64,000 bases of DNA. It comes from Sinorhizobium chiapasense. Lineage in GTDB: Bacteria > Pseudomonadota > Alphaproteobacteria > Rhizobiales > Rhizobiaceae. The notes beneath the pieces were generated by a model, which was not told the DNA's origin, did no database searches, and was given only the letters and a program-made list of their open reading frames with translations. Below, piece after piece: positions 25,901 through 34,035 of the stretch. Position 1 is the stretch's first letter; the number at the start of each line of letters is the position of its first letter. Position numbers and translations under genes: made by a program. The stretch covers positions 868,001 to 932,000 of the forward strand of contig NZ_CP133148.1 in assembly GCF_036488675.1 (NCBI RefSeq), written 5' to 3'.

Positions 25901-28900
25901 CATACTCAGGGTTCATGCCGATGCGGCCGAAGGACGAGTGGGCGACGATGACAGCGTCCCAATCACCGGTCGCGATGCGGGCGAACAGCCGCTTGCGGTT
26001 CTCCTTCTCGAAGTCCCGTTTGGTCGCTGCCAGCACCTTGGCGCCGGGATAGAGCTTCACGAAATCCGTCGCCCACTGGCCTACCAGGTGGTTCGGCACG
26101 ACAACCATGGGCTTGCGCGCCTGCCCGATGCGGCGCTTTTCCATGATGGATGCGATGGCGGCGAACGTCTTGCCGGCACCGACGGTATGATCGGCGAGGG
26201 CGGTGCCGCCTTGCAGCCGGCGCCAGATGAACGACTTCTGGTGAGGGCGGAGCTCGATGATGTCATCGCCAACCTTGCCCGGAAGCGTGAGGTGCGAGCC
26301 GTCAAACTTGCGAAGAACGTCGGTGTTGAACGTGTCGTTGTAGAGCCGGACGAGTTCCTCGCGACGGGCATCGTCCTGCCACAGCCACTTGTCCCACTCG
26401 GCCTTGACGCGCGCGGCCTTCTCGTTAGCCGCCTCCGTCGCAGGCTGATTAACCTCCGTCTTCCCGTCGCTGTACCGATCGTAGATGGTGATACTCTGGC
26501 CGTTCAGAACAGCGTGGAGCACGGCGTCGACGCTGGCGCGATCGGTACCGTATAGCGTCGAGGCTGCCGGGCTCGCCCGGGGAACGTCGATGGCCCACTT
26601 TGCGTTGGCCCGGGAATAGTACGCCTTGCCGCGGTCGCCGCTCTCCGTGATGTGCATCACGAAGTCTTCGACATGCTTCGCGGGCACCCACGGAGCGCCT
26701 GGCTTCACATCGATGTCAACGGCCTCGATGTCCGCCGGCTGCACATCGCGAAGTGCGGCGATGTTGCGACGGAAGTCCGGATCCTGCTCGGCGGCACGCT
26801 CCGCCTCGGCGAGCTTCTGCTTGACGTTGCCGGAGAGGTAGGCGGCGGCGGTCTCATAGGCACCGGATGGCGTCTTGTAGACCAGCGGCCCCAATTCCTC
26901 GACAATAGCCTCGGCGGGCTTGCCGTAGAGGAACGACATGGCATCGAGGTTGATGCGGCCGAAGTCGTTGAGCGATGCAGCCAGTGCATCCTTGGCACTG
27001 CCAACGCTCGTGACACGGCTGTAAGGCTGCTGCGTTCTCTTGGTGAAGATCGCCGCCTTCTGCGCGCTCGGAGCTCGAGCTGCCTCGCCCGTCTTCTTGG
27101 CGACGGTGGAACTGACGCCCTTGTCGAATCCTTGTTCGAGGGCGCTGATCTGCGGCCATGTCGGATCATCACGGAACAGCCGCTTATTGGCGTCCGAATT
27201 GATCGGCCCTTGCTTGGCGACAAAACCGTCGTAGAGCGTGTTCAGCCGCTTGCGCAGGTTCTCGATTTGCGCGTCGCTCGCCTTCTCGTCGATCTGGGCC
27301 CGGCGGAGTTTCGCGAAGGCGTCGCGGACACGGATCATGCCCTGCACGCGCGCCTTGGCGGCTTCGCTCGGATATTCGAGGACCTGGGAGACCGGCTGCC
27401 CGAGGTGATCGGGCATACGAAGATGCACCTCGCCATCCGGCGCGAGGAACGCGGTGCCCACCTGCACGTCGGCCACGGTTTCGGGCACGTTGACCGTTTC
27501 CGGCACCACCGCGGCGCCGGGTTCAGCCATGACATTCTGCGGCAGCGCGCGAATCGCCTTTTCGAGCGCCTTCGGCAGGTTCTCGCCTTCACGCGCAACC
27601 AGTGCCGGTTCGTCGGGCCCGTACATGGTGCCGTAGGCGCCGAAGTCGCCCAGCATCATTTCCGGCTTGTCGAGGAAATACTGGTTGAGCGGGACAGCCT
27701 TGCCGTCCTTGCCCTTCCACTCGCCAACCTTCGTCCAGGACGTCTCCGGCTTGTCTCCCTCGAGTCTTTTTCGAAGGATCACGATATCCGTCGTAACCTC
27801 GGTCCCGGCGTTTTTCAGGAAGGCGTTGTTCGGCAGCCGGATCGCGCCCACCAGGTCGGCCGTCTTGGCGATGTGCTCCCGCGCTGCGGCGTTGGTCCCA
27901 TCGAGGAAGCGGTTTGTCACCACCATCGCCAGCACGCCACCCGGGCGCAGCGCCTCGACAGACTTCGCGAAGAAGAAGTTATGGATCGAGAACTTGTTGA
28001 GGTGCCGGCGCTGCTTGTCGTAGAGCTTTTCGGAGCCAAACGGCGGGTTGCCGATGGCAAGGTCGAAATAGTCGTTCGGTACGGTCAGCTTCTCAAAGCC
28101 CATCGGCGCTTGAACATTGGCGCCCGGGTACAGGTTCTTGGCGATGCCGCCTGTGATATGATCCAGTTCGACGCCAGTGATGGCCGCGCCCTCGCGCAGC
28201 TCACCGGGCATCAGACCGAGGAAGTTGCCGGCACCGACGGACGGTTCCAGCACCTGGCCGCCCTTGAAGCCGAGCCGCCGGGCAATATCCCACACGGCGG
28301 AAACCACCTGTTGCGCAGTGTAGTGGGCATTGCGCGTTGAGGATTCGGCAGATGCGTATTCAGTCGAATCGAGAAGCTGTTTCAGTTCGGCCGCTTCCCG
28401 CTCCCATCCCTTCGCAACCTCGCCGCCCTCGCGATAGAAGGCATTGCGCAGTCCGCCCCAGCCCACCCATTTGGCGAGCACGCTCTGTTCGCTGCGCGTG
28501 GCCGGGCGCTTTTCCTCGTCCAGCTTCCGCAACAGTCGGATTGCTTCAACGTTGCCCCGGAACTTGGCCTTGGCGCCGCCTTCCCCGAGCTCGTCCGCAT
28601 CGGTGATGACATAGTCCGTCGGCCGCTGTTGCGCCGGGGTGGCTGCCGATTGGATGTCGCGAAGGCGATCGGCGGTGCGTGAACTGGCGACGCTGCCGGC
28701 ACTTACCTCTCTGGCGTCTCCGGCGGCAGCAGCAAGTAGGTCTCCCTGACCTGCTGCCACGCCTCGTCCGGCTTCACGCCCTGCTGCTCGAGCTGATCCG
28801 CTGCCTGATACGTCTGCTCGGCTGCGTCGGCCAGCGCCTGCTCCAGAAGGCCCGCCTTCTTCAGCTCTCGGTACTTGTTCGGCAGATGCTCTTTCCAGTG

Positions 28901-31900
28901 CTCCCGACCGAGATTGATCCAGTTCTGCAGAAACATCTTCCGTGGTTCCTTCTTCGGCACTGATGGCCGCGACGTCGGTGGTCTCGACTTCTGCGGCACT
29001 GGACATGCCCTCAAACGCGGCAGCACGTGGATCATATTTGACCCCCATGTACCACGACTTCAAGTAGGGGCGCACGTCGTCGCCAAGGTCCGCAAGCATC
29101 GCCTTGGCGTAGGCCGCGAACGTGCGCGCGCCCTTCTCGATATGATAGCCGGCGAGGGTGATGCCGGCCTGCAGTATCTCGGGGTCAATGCCGCTGTTGA
29201 GCGTGCTGCCGGACAGCTTCCGACGAAGCAGGGCGCGCGCCTTCTCCGCCGCATCCTCCGTGAACACAGTGTTGGCCGTGACGGGCAGTTTCGGCTTGGG
29301 TTCGGCCTTAGCCTTGGGCTTGCGCTGTGGCTCTGCGGCCGGCGAGGACGCAAGTCCGTCCTCGATCGCTTGCATGCCCTTCTCTGGCTCCAGGGTGACG
29401 CCGGGCTCCATGTCGCGATGGAAGAACCGTTCGACCTTCACCCATTCCTCGTCCGTGAGCTCCTGCAGTCGTTCTGCCAGAGCCAGCTTGCCTTCAAGCA
29501 GGGTATTGCCGCCTTGCTCCGCCCACGACTCGAGTCCTTGGCGCAGGTCGCGCATGAGATCGGTGTAGTCGCGGCGTTGGGCGCCTTTCTTCGGCTCGGG
29601 CTTCTCGACCTTCGGGGGTTCGGCTTTGACCTCTGTCGCGGGCTCGCTGAATTGTTTTTGAATATCTTTCGTCGGATTTGCAGATTTTTCGCGGATTTCG
29701 AAACGCTTGCCGTTCTCGATCACCTCATGCGTGGCGCCGAGCTTTTCGTTGGCGACATGGGCCTCGGCCTTCTCGCGTGTGCCGAACCATTTCGGCGCGA
29801 ACGGTTCTTGCGTCTTGCCGGATTCGAGCCAAGTCTTGAAGCCGTCCAGGGTGGTCTCGCTGATCGCGCCAAGTCCCTTCCAGCCGCTGGTATAGTTTTC
29901 CATGTAGGCGGCGCGAGCCTCATCCTCGCTGCCATAGCCGAACATGACCTTGTGCTCGTCGAATCGGCCCCGTGCGGGGTCGCGCTGATCGACGACGTAG
30001 ACGTTGGAAGAGCCGTCGAGCGTTTCCGTGCCCGGCTTCACGAACACGTCGATATGGTCCTTGTCACGGCCGACGGTGCCCCTGATGTAGCCGTAGTGGC
30101 TTTTCATCGTGACGGACCACGGCTTGCCGGATGGGCTCGTGCCCTTGCGCTCGGAACCGGCTGGGTTCTCGATCGAGATATCGAGGCCACCGAGGCGGAT
30201 GCGCCCCACCTTGTAGTTGCCGGCCTCTTTCTGCGCCTGTGTCGGCTCCGGCAGGTCGTTGGTCGGAGAGGTTGCGGCTTCGTTCGCCGCCTCGTCCACG
30301 GTCACAGCTGCGTCGCCAGCCTCACGCAGGTAGTTAAGGCCTTCACGGGTGGCTGATGTCCGCACAGCCTGCAACGTGGCCGCTGCTGCTTCCGAGATGG
30401 TGCCGTGTGCGTCCGCTCCGATCTGCTTCCCAAAGCTCGATATGCGGATGTAGCCGTGATTTTGCAAAGGCACTTCGCCGGTCTCGAACAGCCTGCCGAA
30501 GAACTCCGCATGATCGCCATTGGGGTTAGAGGTCGCGTTGAGCACCAGGAGCTTGCCGCCGGGCTCGATGATGGCCGACTCCTGGCTGTCCCTGCTCTGT
30601 GCAACGCGGCGGGCGAACTCGCCCGGCGAGACACGCTTCGCCATTTCCTTATGGATGGACGCAACGGACTGTCTGCTTTGCCATTCCGCCTTACGAGCTT
30701 CTGTATCGTCGCCCTCTGAGTCGAACGTCGGCGGTGCGGGCTTGGCCGCTTCACTTCCGGACATCTCGACGATCTGATTGCCGGCGCTATCGCCCGCGGC
30801 AGGTGCAGTGCCTTCATCCCGGGTCGCGAGAAGCTTCTTCTGGATGTTTGGGGTGAGGTGCTGCCACATGACGCGCTCGTTGCGCTTCACGCCAGACATT
30901 TCGAGCACCTGCTTGCGGCCGGCGGCGGTCAGTTCGACGTCCCACCACTGGCCGGCGTCATCCTTGACCGCTGGGGCCTCCGGTGCCTGCTTGGCCCGCG
31001 CCGCCTGGCGCTGCTTTAACAGGCGCTCGTTGACCTGATGCATCTTCACCGGAAGGGCGGATTTGGCCTCTTTCGACGCGCGCTCGACGCGGTACCGGTA
31101 GTCATCAGCCAACGTAGCGATGTCATCGACCGATATGCCGAACTCGTCAGCCAGCCGCTTGCGCTCCGCCGGCAGGACGGATGCCATGTCCACCTGTGAC
31201 GTGCCGCCAAGCTTCTTGGCGATGAGCTGCTCGCGAGCAAGATCATAGAGGTGCGCGTGCTTCTCGTCGGGCAGGACAACGGTGCGCGGACCAACGCGGC
31301 GGCTGTTCGGTCCGGCATCGGCCGGTTCGCGCTCGATCGGTGGATTGCGTTCGAGCTCCTGTTTCTCGACCTGCTGCGGCGTAAGCCCGCTGACGGAAAG
31401 CTGCTCTACGGGCACCTGATAGGGGTTGCCCTGATCATCGATGACAACGGCCTCGTTGCCATCTTCCTGATAGGTCTCGATCCGGGCGGGGAAGCGCTTG
31501 CCGTCCTCGGCTTCGACAATGACGCGCTGACCGGGGTCCGGACGCGTCGGCCGCTTCTCGGTCGCGGGCTTCTGCTCGCTGGCAGGCGGGATTTCCGTCG
31601 TGGTCTCGGCTGCCCTCGGCTCAAGCGGCTTCAAGGCCTCGTCGCTCGATTCCTCGGGCAGGACGTCGCGGACCGGCGGCTCCGCCTGTGCCTGGCGCAA
31701 CGCTGCAGCCTGCTGATCTACCGAATCGGCGATCTTCGTCACGTTGCCGATGGGCACCTGGTAGAGTTCGCCCGTGCCGCCATCGACGACAACAGCCTCG
31801 TCGCCTTCGTACCCCTCGATGCTACCAAGGATCGGGTCCATGCCTCCGGCATCGACACGCACGGTCGCGCCGATCTCCGGGCGACCGTCCTGCGGTACCG

Positions 31901-33917
31901 GAGCTAGGGCAGGGGCCGCTGTTGCTGCTGCCGGCTGGTCGGGCATGGTCCGCACTGCCCGTTCTTCGGCCTTCTCCTGCGAGTGCCTTACCGCGCGACC
32001 GAGCGGGCCACGCGGCTCCGGCTCTGCCGTCGGCTGGGGGTTGGCGTCGATTGCATGCGCCGGCGCACGGCTAACAGCGCCGCCGGCGCCACCCATGCCA
32101 GCGCCCATTGCGCCACCGGTCGCGAGACCGGCCGCTGCAGCTTCCTCAACGCCTTCGGTGATGCTCTGCGACGGGTTCACCTGCTTGACGGCGAGGTTTT
32201 CCGCCATGGTTTGAGTGACGCCCTGCGGCAGCTCTTCAAGCACGCCCTCGGCAAACGCGCCGCGGGCGGTGCTGCGGAGGATGCGCTGCGCAACATTGCC
32301 ACCGACGCCCTCTGCGAGGATCTTCGCAAGGGTCCTATCGCCCATACCGCCGAAAGCGCCCGTCGTCACACCTGCGATGATGAAAGCCTGCGTCGCCGCG
32401 TCCTGGGTCACTGCCTTGACAGCATCGCCCTCGGACATACCGCCCTCGACCATGTCGCGCACTGCTTCCGACTGCAGGAGCTGCTCGCGCGGGATAGCGG
32501 CGATGCGCTCACGGACGCCGCGCGAGGATTCGCCGCCGGCCAGCATGCCTTCCGACACGGCGCCGGCAATGGTTGCGGTCTTTGCCGCGGCTGCAGCGGC
32601 TGTTGCTGCCTCGGCACCGCCTGCCAGCATGCGCAGATAGGTCGCGCGGGCGAGGACGCCGCCCGGGAGCATGGTGATGATGGTGCCGGGGGCCGATTCA
32701 CCAACGCCACGGAGATAGCTGCGCGGATCGGACCACGCCGGGCCGAACGTCCCGCTTTCGGCGTTCCACCACTTCTTGGCGTCGGCTTCCTGCTGGCGAG
32801 GCGTGACGCTGGCATCAGCCGTGGTGGCGTATTCCTCGAGGCGTTGCTCGGTAGGCTTACCCGTCACCCACGTATCGATCGCGTCGAGAGTATTGACCAC
32901 GGTCGGGCCGATACCGGGGATCATGCCGACGGCTTCACGCGTGGCGAGACCGAGACGGGCATTGCCCGCGCCAAGAATGCGGCCAAGGTCGCCGAGCACG
33001 CCGCTCGACCGGTTCTCTTCTTCCCAACGCTGCTTCCATGCCGGAAGCTCGGCCTCGTCCAACACCTGGTACCGCCCGGGATCACTCGTTTCGAGTGCCT
33101 GCTGCGCGGAATCGACGCGAGCGTTGTCGGCCTGATCGCGGACAGCGATCTTCTCCCGCTCGGCCGCGGCTTGCGCTTCTGCCGCCGCGGCGACCTTCTG
33201 CTCGCCAATCGCCTTCGCTTCCTGCATGAACGCCGGATTGCTTGACGTGAAATTCTCGTCGATGACAATTCCGCCGCTTTCCTCGGCGCTGCCGCCGCCG
33301 AGCAATCCGCGCGCCTTCGCCCGGTGACCGTGCATCTGCTGCTCGACTTTGTCGCGGACGGTGCCCGGCGCCCCGCCGTTGCCCGCGTCGCTGGCGTCGT
33401 ACTTGCCGACACGGCCCGCATTGATGGCGGAATAGATATCGAGCAGCCCCATGCCCGGCTTAACGCCGGCATCCTTGAGGTAGTTGGCGACGGCGCCGCC
33501 TGCGCCGAGCTGCGAGCCGACGGGGTCATTCCAATCGACGCCATAGCGTGCGGCCTGCGGCTCTCCGAACTGGATCAAGCCACGATGGCGCCCCCATTGC
33601 GTTCTCGGCCCGGCTTTCGTCGGGTTGAAGGTTCCTGCCGTCTCGTAGGAAATCGCGGTTGCGAGGTCTTCGGGATCAATGCCGAGCTCGGCGGCGGTCT
33701 CGATGATGCCTTGCCGGATGTCTGTTGGCCCCGCGTGCTCGGTCATGACCGCGTCAAACGGCTTCTCCGCCTCGCGGCGCTTTTCCTGTTCGGGCACGTC
33801 TACCGCTGGCGTCGATCGGGTCTCGCCATCCAGCCCGAAACCGGACTTGGCGCCGCTGGAAAGGTTGAGGGGATTGCTCCACTCGATATCGGTATCGAGC
33901 CCAATGACGATCGGCAT
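19941..33917 (-). CDS. Giant polyvalent protein (4658 aa): transglycosylase-like, PPase-like, N6-adenine methyltransferase, SNF2 helicase, JAB peptidase, C-terminal LPD region
   Basis: The start is taken as ATG at 33917 (MPIVIGLDTDIEW, GGAG upstream); a GTG at 33944 lies inside the 12-bp box. Approximate domains by residue: 70-200 lysozyme/transglycosylase-like (LATAISYETAGTFNP); 400-610 hydrophobic, Ala/Gly-rich; two SH3-like copies at about 680-730 and 790-845 ending in YQVP; 1235-1370 pyrophosphatase-like (GYIRGTVGRDKDHIDVFV); 1770-2080 adenine methyltransferase with VLEPSVGAGNFLG and IGNPPFG; 2520-3180 SNF2-type helicase with Walker A HTVGAGKTF, DEAH in VDEAHEF and motif VI QRDGRGIRQGN; about 3540 JAB peptidase motif HNHPSNGPLSSAD; 3745-4658 a long helical region with hydrophobic stretches, like LPD38-type polyvalent regions. 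Phage polyvalent proteins of this kind (DarB-like) are packaged and injected to protect DNA from restriction. Two small genes are overprinted on its linkers. Confidence 0.9.
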   Translation of the reverse strand: MPIVIGLDTDIEWSNPLNLSSGAKSGFGLDGETRSTPAVDVPEQEKRREAEKPFDAVMTEHAGPTDIRQGIIETAAELGIDPEDLATAISYETAGTFNPTKAGPRTQWGRHRGLIQFGEPQAARYGVDWNDPVGSQLGAGGAVANYLKDAGVKPGMGLLDIYSAINAGRVGKYDASDAGNGGAPGTVRDKVEQQMHGHRAKARGLLGGGSAEESGGIVIDENFTSSNPAFMQEAKAIGEQKVAAAAEAQAAAEREKIAVRDQADNARVDSAQQALETSDPGRYQVLDEAELPAWKQRWEEENRSSGVLGDLGRILGAGNARLGLATREAVGMIPGIGPTVVNTLDAIDTWVTGKPTEQRLEEYATTADASVTPRQQEADAKKWWNAESGTFGPAWSDPRSYLRGVGESAPGTIITMLPGGVLARATYLRMLAGGAEAATAAAAAAKTATIAGAVSEGMLAGGESSRGVRERIAAIPREQLLQSEAVRDMVEGGMSEGDAVKAVTQDAATQAFIIAGVTTGAFGGMGDRTLAKILAEGVGGNVAQRILRSTARGAFAEGVLEELPQGVTQTMAENLAVKQVNPSQSITEGVEEAAAAGLATGGAMGAGMGGAGGAVSRAPAHAIDANPQPTAEPEPRGPLGRAVRHSQEKAEERAVRTMPDQPAAATAAPALAPVPQDGRPEIGATVRVDAGGMDPILGSIEGYEGDEAVVVDGGTGELYQVPIGNVTKIADSVDQQAAALRQAQAEPPVRDVLPEESSDEALKPLEPRAAETTTEIPPASEQKPATEKRPTRPDPGQRVIVEAEDGKRFPARIETYQEDGNEAVVIDDQGNPYQVPVEQLSVSGLTPQQVEKQELERNPPIEREPADAGPNSRRVGPRTVVLPDEKHAHLYDLAREQLIAKKLGGTSQVDMASVLPAERKRLADEFGISVDDIATLADDYRYRVERASKEAKSALPVKMHQVNERLLKQRQAARAKQAPEAPAVKDDAGQWWDVELTAAGRKQVLEMSGVKRNERVMWQHLTPNIQKKLLATRDEGTAPAAGDSAGNQIVEMSGSEAAKPAPPTFDSEGDDTEARKAEWQSRQSVASIHKEMAKRVSPGEFARRVAQSRDSQESAIIEPGGKLLVLNATSNPNGDHAEFFGRLFETGEVPLQNHGYIRISSFGKQIGADAHGTISEAAAATLQAVRTSATREGLNYLREAGDAAVTVDEAANEAATSPTNDLPEPTQAQKEAGNYKVGRIRLGGLDISIENPAGSERKGTSPSGKPWSVTMKSHYGYIRGTVGRDKDHIDVFVKPGTETLDGSSNVYVVDQRDPARGRFDEHKVMFGYGSEDEARAAYMENYTSGWKGLGAISETTLDGFKTWLESGKTQEPFAPKWFGTREKAEAHVANEKLGATHEVIENGKRFEIREKSANPTKDIQKQFSEPATEVKAEPPKVEKPEPKKGAQRRDYTDLMRDLRQGLESWAEQGGNTLLEGKLALAERLQELTDEEWVKVERFFHRDMEPGVTLEPEKGMQAIEDGLASSPAAEPQRKPKAKAEPKPKLPVTANTVFTEDAAEKARALLRRKLSGSTLNSGIDPEILQAGITLAGYHIEKGARTFAAYAKAMLADLGDDVRPYLKSWYMGVKYDPRAAAFEGMSSAAEVETTDVAAISAEEGTTEDVSAELDQSRSGALERASAEQVPRAEEGGPSGAGAGRRSRADVSGSGSARAAGREAGRGVAAGQGDLLAAAAGDAREVSAGSVASSRTADRLRDIQSAATPAQQRPTDYVITDADELGEGGAKAKFRGNVEAIRLLRKLDEEKRPATRSEQSVLAKWVGWGGLRNAFYREGGEVAKGWEREAAELKQLLDSTEYASAESSTRNAHYTAQQVVSAVWDIARRLGFKGGQVLEPSVGAGNFLGLMPGELREGAAITGVELDHITGGIAKNLYPGANVQAPMGFEKLTVPNDYFDLAIGNPPFGSEKLYDKQRRHLNKFSIHNFFFAKSVEALRPGGVLAMVVTNRFLDGTNAAAREHIAKTADLVGAIRLPNNAFLKNAGTEVTTDIVILRKRLEGDKPETSWTKVGEWKGKDGKAVPLNQYFLDKPEMMLGDFGAYGTMYGPDEPALVAREGENLPKALEKAIRALPQNVMAEPGAAVVPETVNVPETVADVQVGTAFLAPDGEVHLRMPDHLGQPVSQVLEYPSEAAKARVQGMIRVRDAFAKLRRAQIDEKASDAQIENLRKRLNTLYDGFVAKQGPINSDANKRLFRDDPTWPQISALEQGFDKGVSSTVAKKTGEAARAPSAQKAAIFTKRTQQPYSRVTSVGSAKDALAASLNDFGRINLDAMSFLYGKPAEAIVEELGPLVYKTPSGAYETAAAYLSGNVKQKLAEAERAAEQDPDFRRNIAALRDVQPADIEAVDIDVKPGAPWVPAKHVEDFVMHITESGDRGKAYYSRANAKWAIDVPRASPAASTLYGTDRASVDAVLHAVLNGQSITIYDRYSDGKTEVNQPATEAANEKAARVKAEWDKWLWQDDARREELVRLYNDTFNTDVLRKFDGSHLTLPGKVGDDIIELRPHQKSFIWRRLQGGTALADHTVGAGKTFAAIASIMEKRRIGQARKPMVVVPNHLVGQWATDFVKLYPGAKVLAATKRDFEKENRKRLFARIATGDWDAVIVAHSSFGRIGMNPEYEARFIQEQMDDLEASIAELRRETGQKSRNVAQLTKWRDNLKAKMEKLLDAGKKDDGLTFDELGIDDITVDEAHEFKNLAYSTSMQRVAGLGNAAGSQRAADLYMKTQFVLEKTGGNNVAFLTGTPLSNTMAEMYTMQRYLDRKSLTDLGIAHFDAWAKVFGEVVTDWELSPSGQYKLNSRFAKFVNVPELMQRYLSFADVITNDDIKAQMKALGRTMPLPKVKGGKPTIVVVERSPDQAKYIGEGRADDAGNLIYPQGSIVWRAENLPKKAEKGADNMLKVMSDARKAALDMRLVDSGYGDYRRSKVHRAADEMVRIYRKWTDKRGTQLVFIDLSTPKKAMAAEQARLRDLIAKAEDGDEAAQEALDKMSPDDFLALQSPFSVYDDLRQKLIDRGIPESEIAFIHDANTEAQKEELFGKVRSGKIRFLFGSTAKMGAGTNVQNRLVGLHHLDAPWRPSDLEQRDGRGIRQGNELYAEDPEGFEIEIMRYATENTLDARQWQTIEAKAKFIEQIRKGDLKKRDIEDIGGEAANAAEMKAAASGNPLILEEMETRRKLQQLERQASEHDREQHRIKRRIRSLDEEAQSLRDRLPEVEADAGRAQAIEGKPFSATIKGESFDKHKEFGAAIIAAIRKDLIDKAGETEIGDYATFKISIEHMHSRQFDITLTGDRDYHVSVEDAADMDPTGTAMRIVNTIKGLARVPATDKERIAEIEKQTPALEKQIAAWTGQQELDETAARHRRLVDALKPKPKPAPGQTAEVTADVSPEAAPAKQDKRPDPTMSGADGTLRSLGAPDLKKGVPLRDAAIERVTEDGLRTGHEYLLAIDDDASVVEYGTAGDKANTGMNNKLLAAMANPDRKVVVYHNHPSNGPLSSADIGFLVYPGLYSIWAAGHDGRVTRASLTAAARDALSSATPDLAALTMAKLKNAMIGVEYALQGFLQSRLDSRAITVEEATEAHGVGKLMAADRANVIDFTTNTPYGAAAIPGFEAVIDTAAEKLAGEIFNGPKNTGKRSDRRAEPLRHAAEVARTPVAVKPDAGRRSDTSGLAETSAPDYQAKGRGRETLKSVTEARIVEDLRGKLTDLQPAILKTIPLNYFTELARPNMKAVGEYLRVKRMMDAFRGTKHAEADAIGQEWLKYTRLGFMGKDKAKAQALADLMHDATLSGIDPSKVDAETKGMAGYEVLRKAYTSLPPKGRELFNRVRDAYWEQTEELDEILLDNVRKAQEIALRQAEERYKRTLQQIKDAGLTGVDKRNAEEDAASAYRSATTKGQWAAKARLTRMRIAFEASRVQGPYFPLGRFGRYFATVRDIDGKVLSFSKFETVADRDRAVRQIRKDLPNAKFEVGVMEAGSDLRRAMDPRIVAEIEELLGGSGVSPELMDHVWQRYLESMPDLSARKRFIHRKGTAGFTGDALRVFSSHMFHAAHQMARVKFGLELQELVNQTFDQAKEADDPTRAMTLANELSKRHDWVMNPTGSKVAQTMTSTAFVWFLAASPASAMVNMTQTVMLGLPVLGARFGGLLKAGRALAQASRDSVAGRGSIVNANLKEDEKKAISAFYQSGLIDRTQSHDLAGVGETGVEYSPLRARIMGVISWAFHRAEVWNREVTALAAYRLARAAGQNQSEAIDTAHELTWKTHFDYSNSSRPTLLQNDFAKVALVFRQHNINMLYRVFRDIHQAVKGETPAARREARYQVAGITGMMALMSGVSGVMGYSLAMALAGMILGDDDDPMGFEQRFRANIVDILGPQLGGIVLNGAPGHYLGIDLTSRIGMPDLWFRSPSRELQGKDEYQYWLSQSLGATVSLGEQFYRGFNVITDEGDVARGLEMMAPKAVRDLMKAYRYADEGVTSLRGDEIVPQDEIGISNIIAQALGFTPAEVAETWDRNSALKDAESRVKQKRQRLITRFAMAALAKDKEAMSEAVDGIKRFNAVKVNAPVAITKETLQRSIKTRAGISAKRQDGVLISNEALGKELRERLADPIYR
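22694..22885 (-). CDS. Overprinted small gene inside the giant gene (63 aa)
   Basis: A 63-residue frame on the same strand as the giant gene but in another phase. It has its own ATG with GGAG nine bases upstream, a well-formed sequence (MGQKIQVSGPIDAPSPF, then a helical LQKWREHLLRLNQMP and a basic end KQKVEAEKRSKA) and a TAA stop. In the giant frame the same DNA reads as an Arg/Ser-rich linker (TGKRSDRRAEPLRHAAEV) without family likeness. The location is the junction between the JAB region and the C-terminal region. The protein looks more natural than the giant-frame reading; function unknown. Confidence 0.6.
   Translation of the reverse strand: MGQKIQVSGPIDAPSPFDTLQKWREHLLRLNQMPAGDPTRAASLKQARQIIKQKVEAEKRSKA
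28703..28936 (-). CDS. Overprinted small gene inside the giant gene (77 aa)
   Basis: Translated from ATG at 28936 (AAGGA ten bases upstream) to TAA at 28703, same strand as the giant gene but shifted in phase. The product is amphipathic-helical and looks like a genuine protein: MFLQNWINLGREHWKEHLP, then KYRELKKAGLLEQALADAAE and AWQQVRETYLLLPPE. The giant-frame reading of the same DNA is a Gly/Ala/Ser/Arg linker (SGAGAGRRSRADVSGSGSAR). It lies just before the methyltransferase domain. Similar small proteins accompany polyvalent genes in other phages, as far as I recall. Function unknown. Confidence 0.7.
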   Translation of the reverse strand: MFLQNWINLGREHWKEHLPNKYRELKKAGLLEQALADAAEQTYQAADQLEQQGVKPDEAWQQVRETYLLLPPETPER

Positions 33918-33940
33918 GCGCGGTGCTCCATTCAGAGACC

Positions 33941-33994
33941 GCACTCATGCGCGGAACGACACCGCCGTTATAATTCGAGTGCCGGCAAAAACAA
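33941..33994 (-). promoter_or_regulatory. Leftward promoter with 12-bp box before the giant gene
   Basis: On the minus strand: TTGTTT (33994-33989), 16-bp spacer, TATAAC (33972-33967), 14 bp, then GCGCATGAGTGC (33952-33941). It follows a terminator, so the giant gene has its own transcription unit. Confidence 0.6.
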
Positions 33995-34025
33995 AGCCCG
34001 CCAAGCGTTTCCGTTGGCGGGCTTT
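33986..34025 (-). terminator. Terminator upstream of the giant gene
   Basis: AAAGCCCGCCAA (33993-34004) pairs perfectly with TTGGCGGGCTTT (34014-34025), loop of nine. On the minus strand the stem is followed by TGTTTTTG. It ends the leftward operon that includes portal and terminase. Confidence 0.8.
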
Positions 34026-34035
34026 GCAGTAAATT

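Noticed and set aside
29540-29560. Another copy of the 12-bp box (GCGCATGAG)
   Set aside because: Only nine bases match, inside the coding region of the giant gene and without a promoter-like context.
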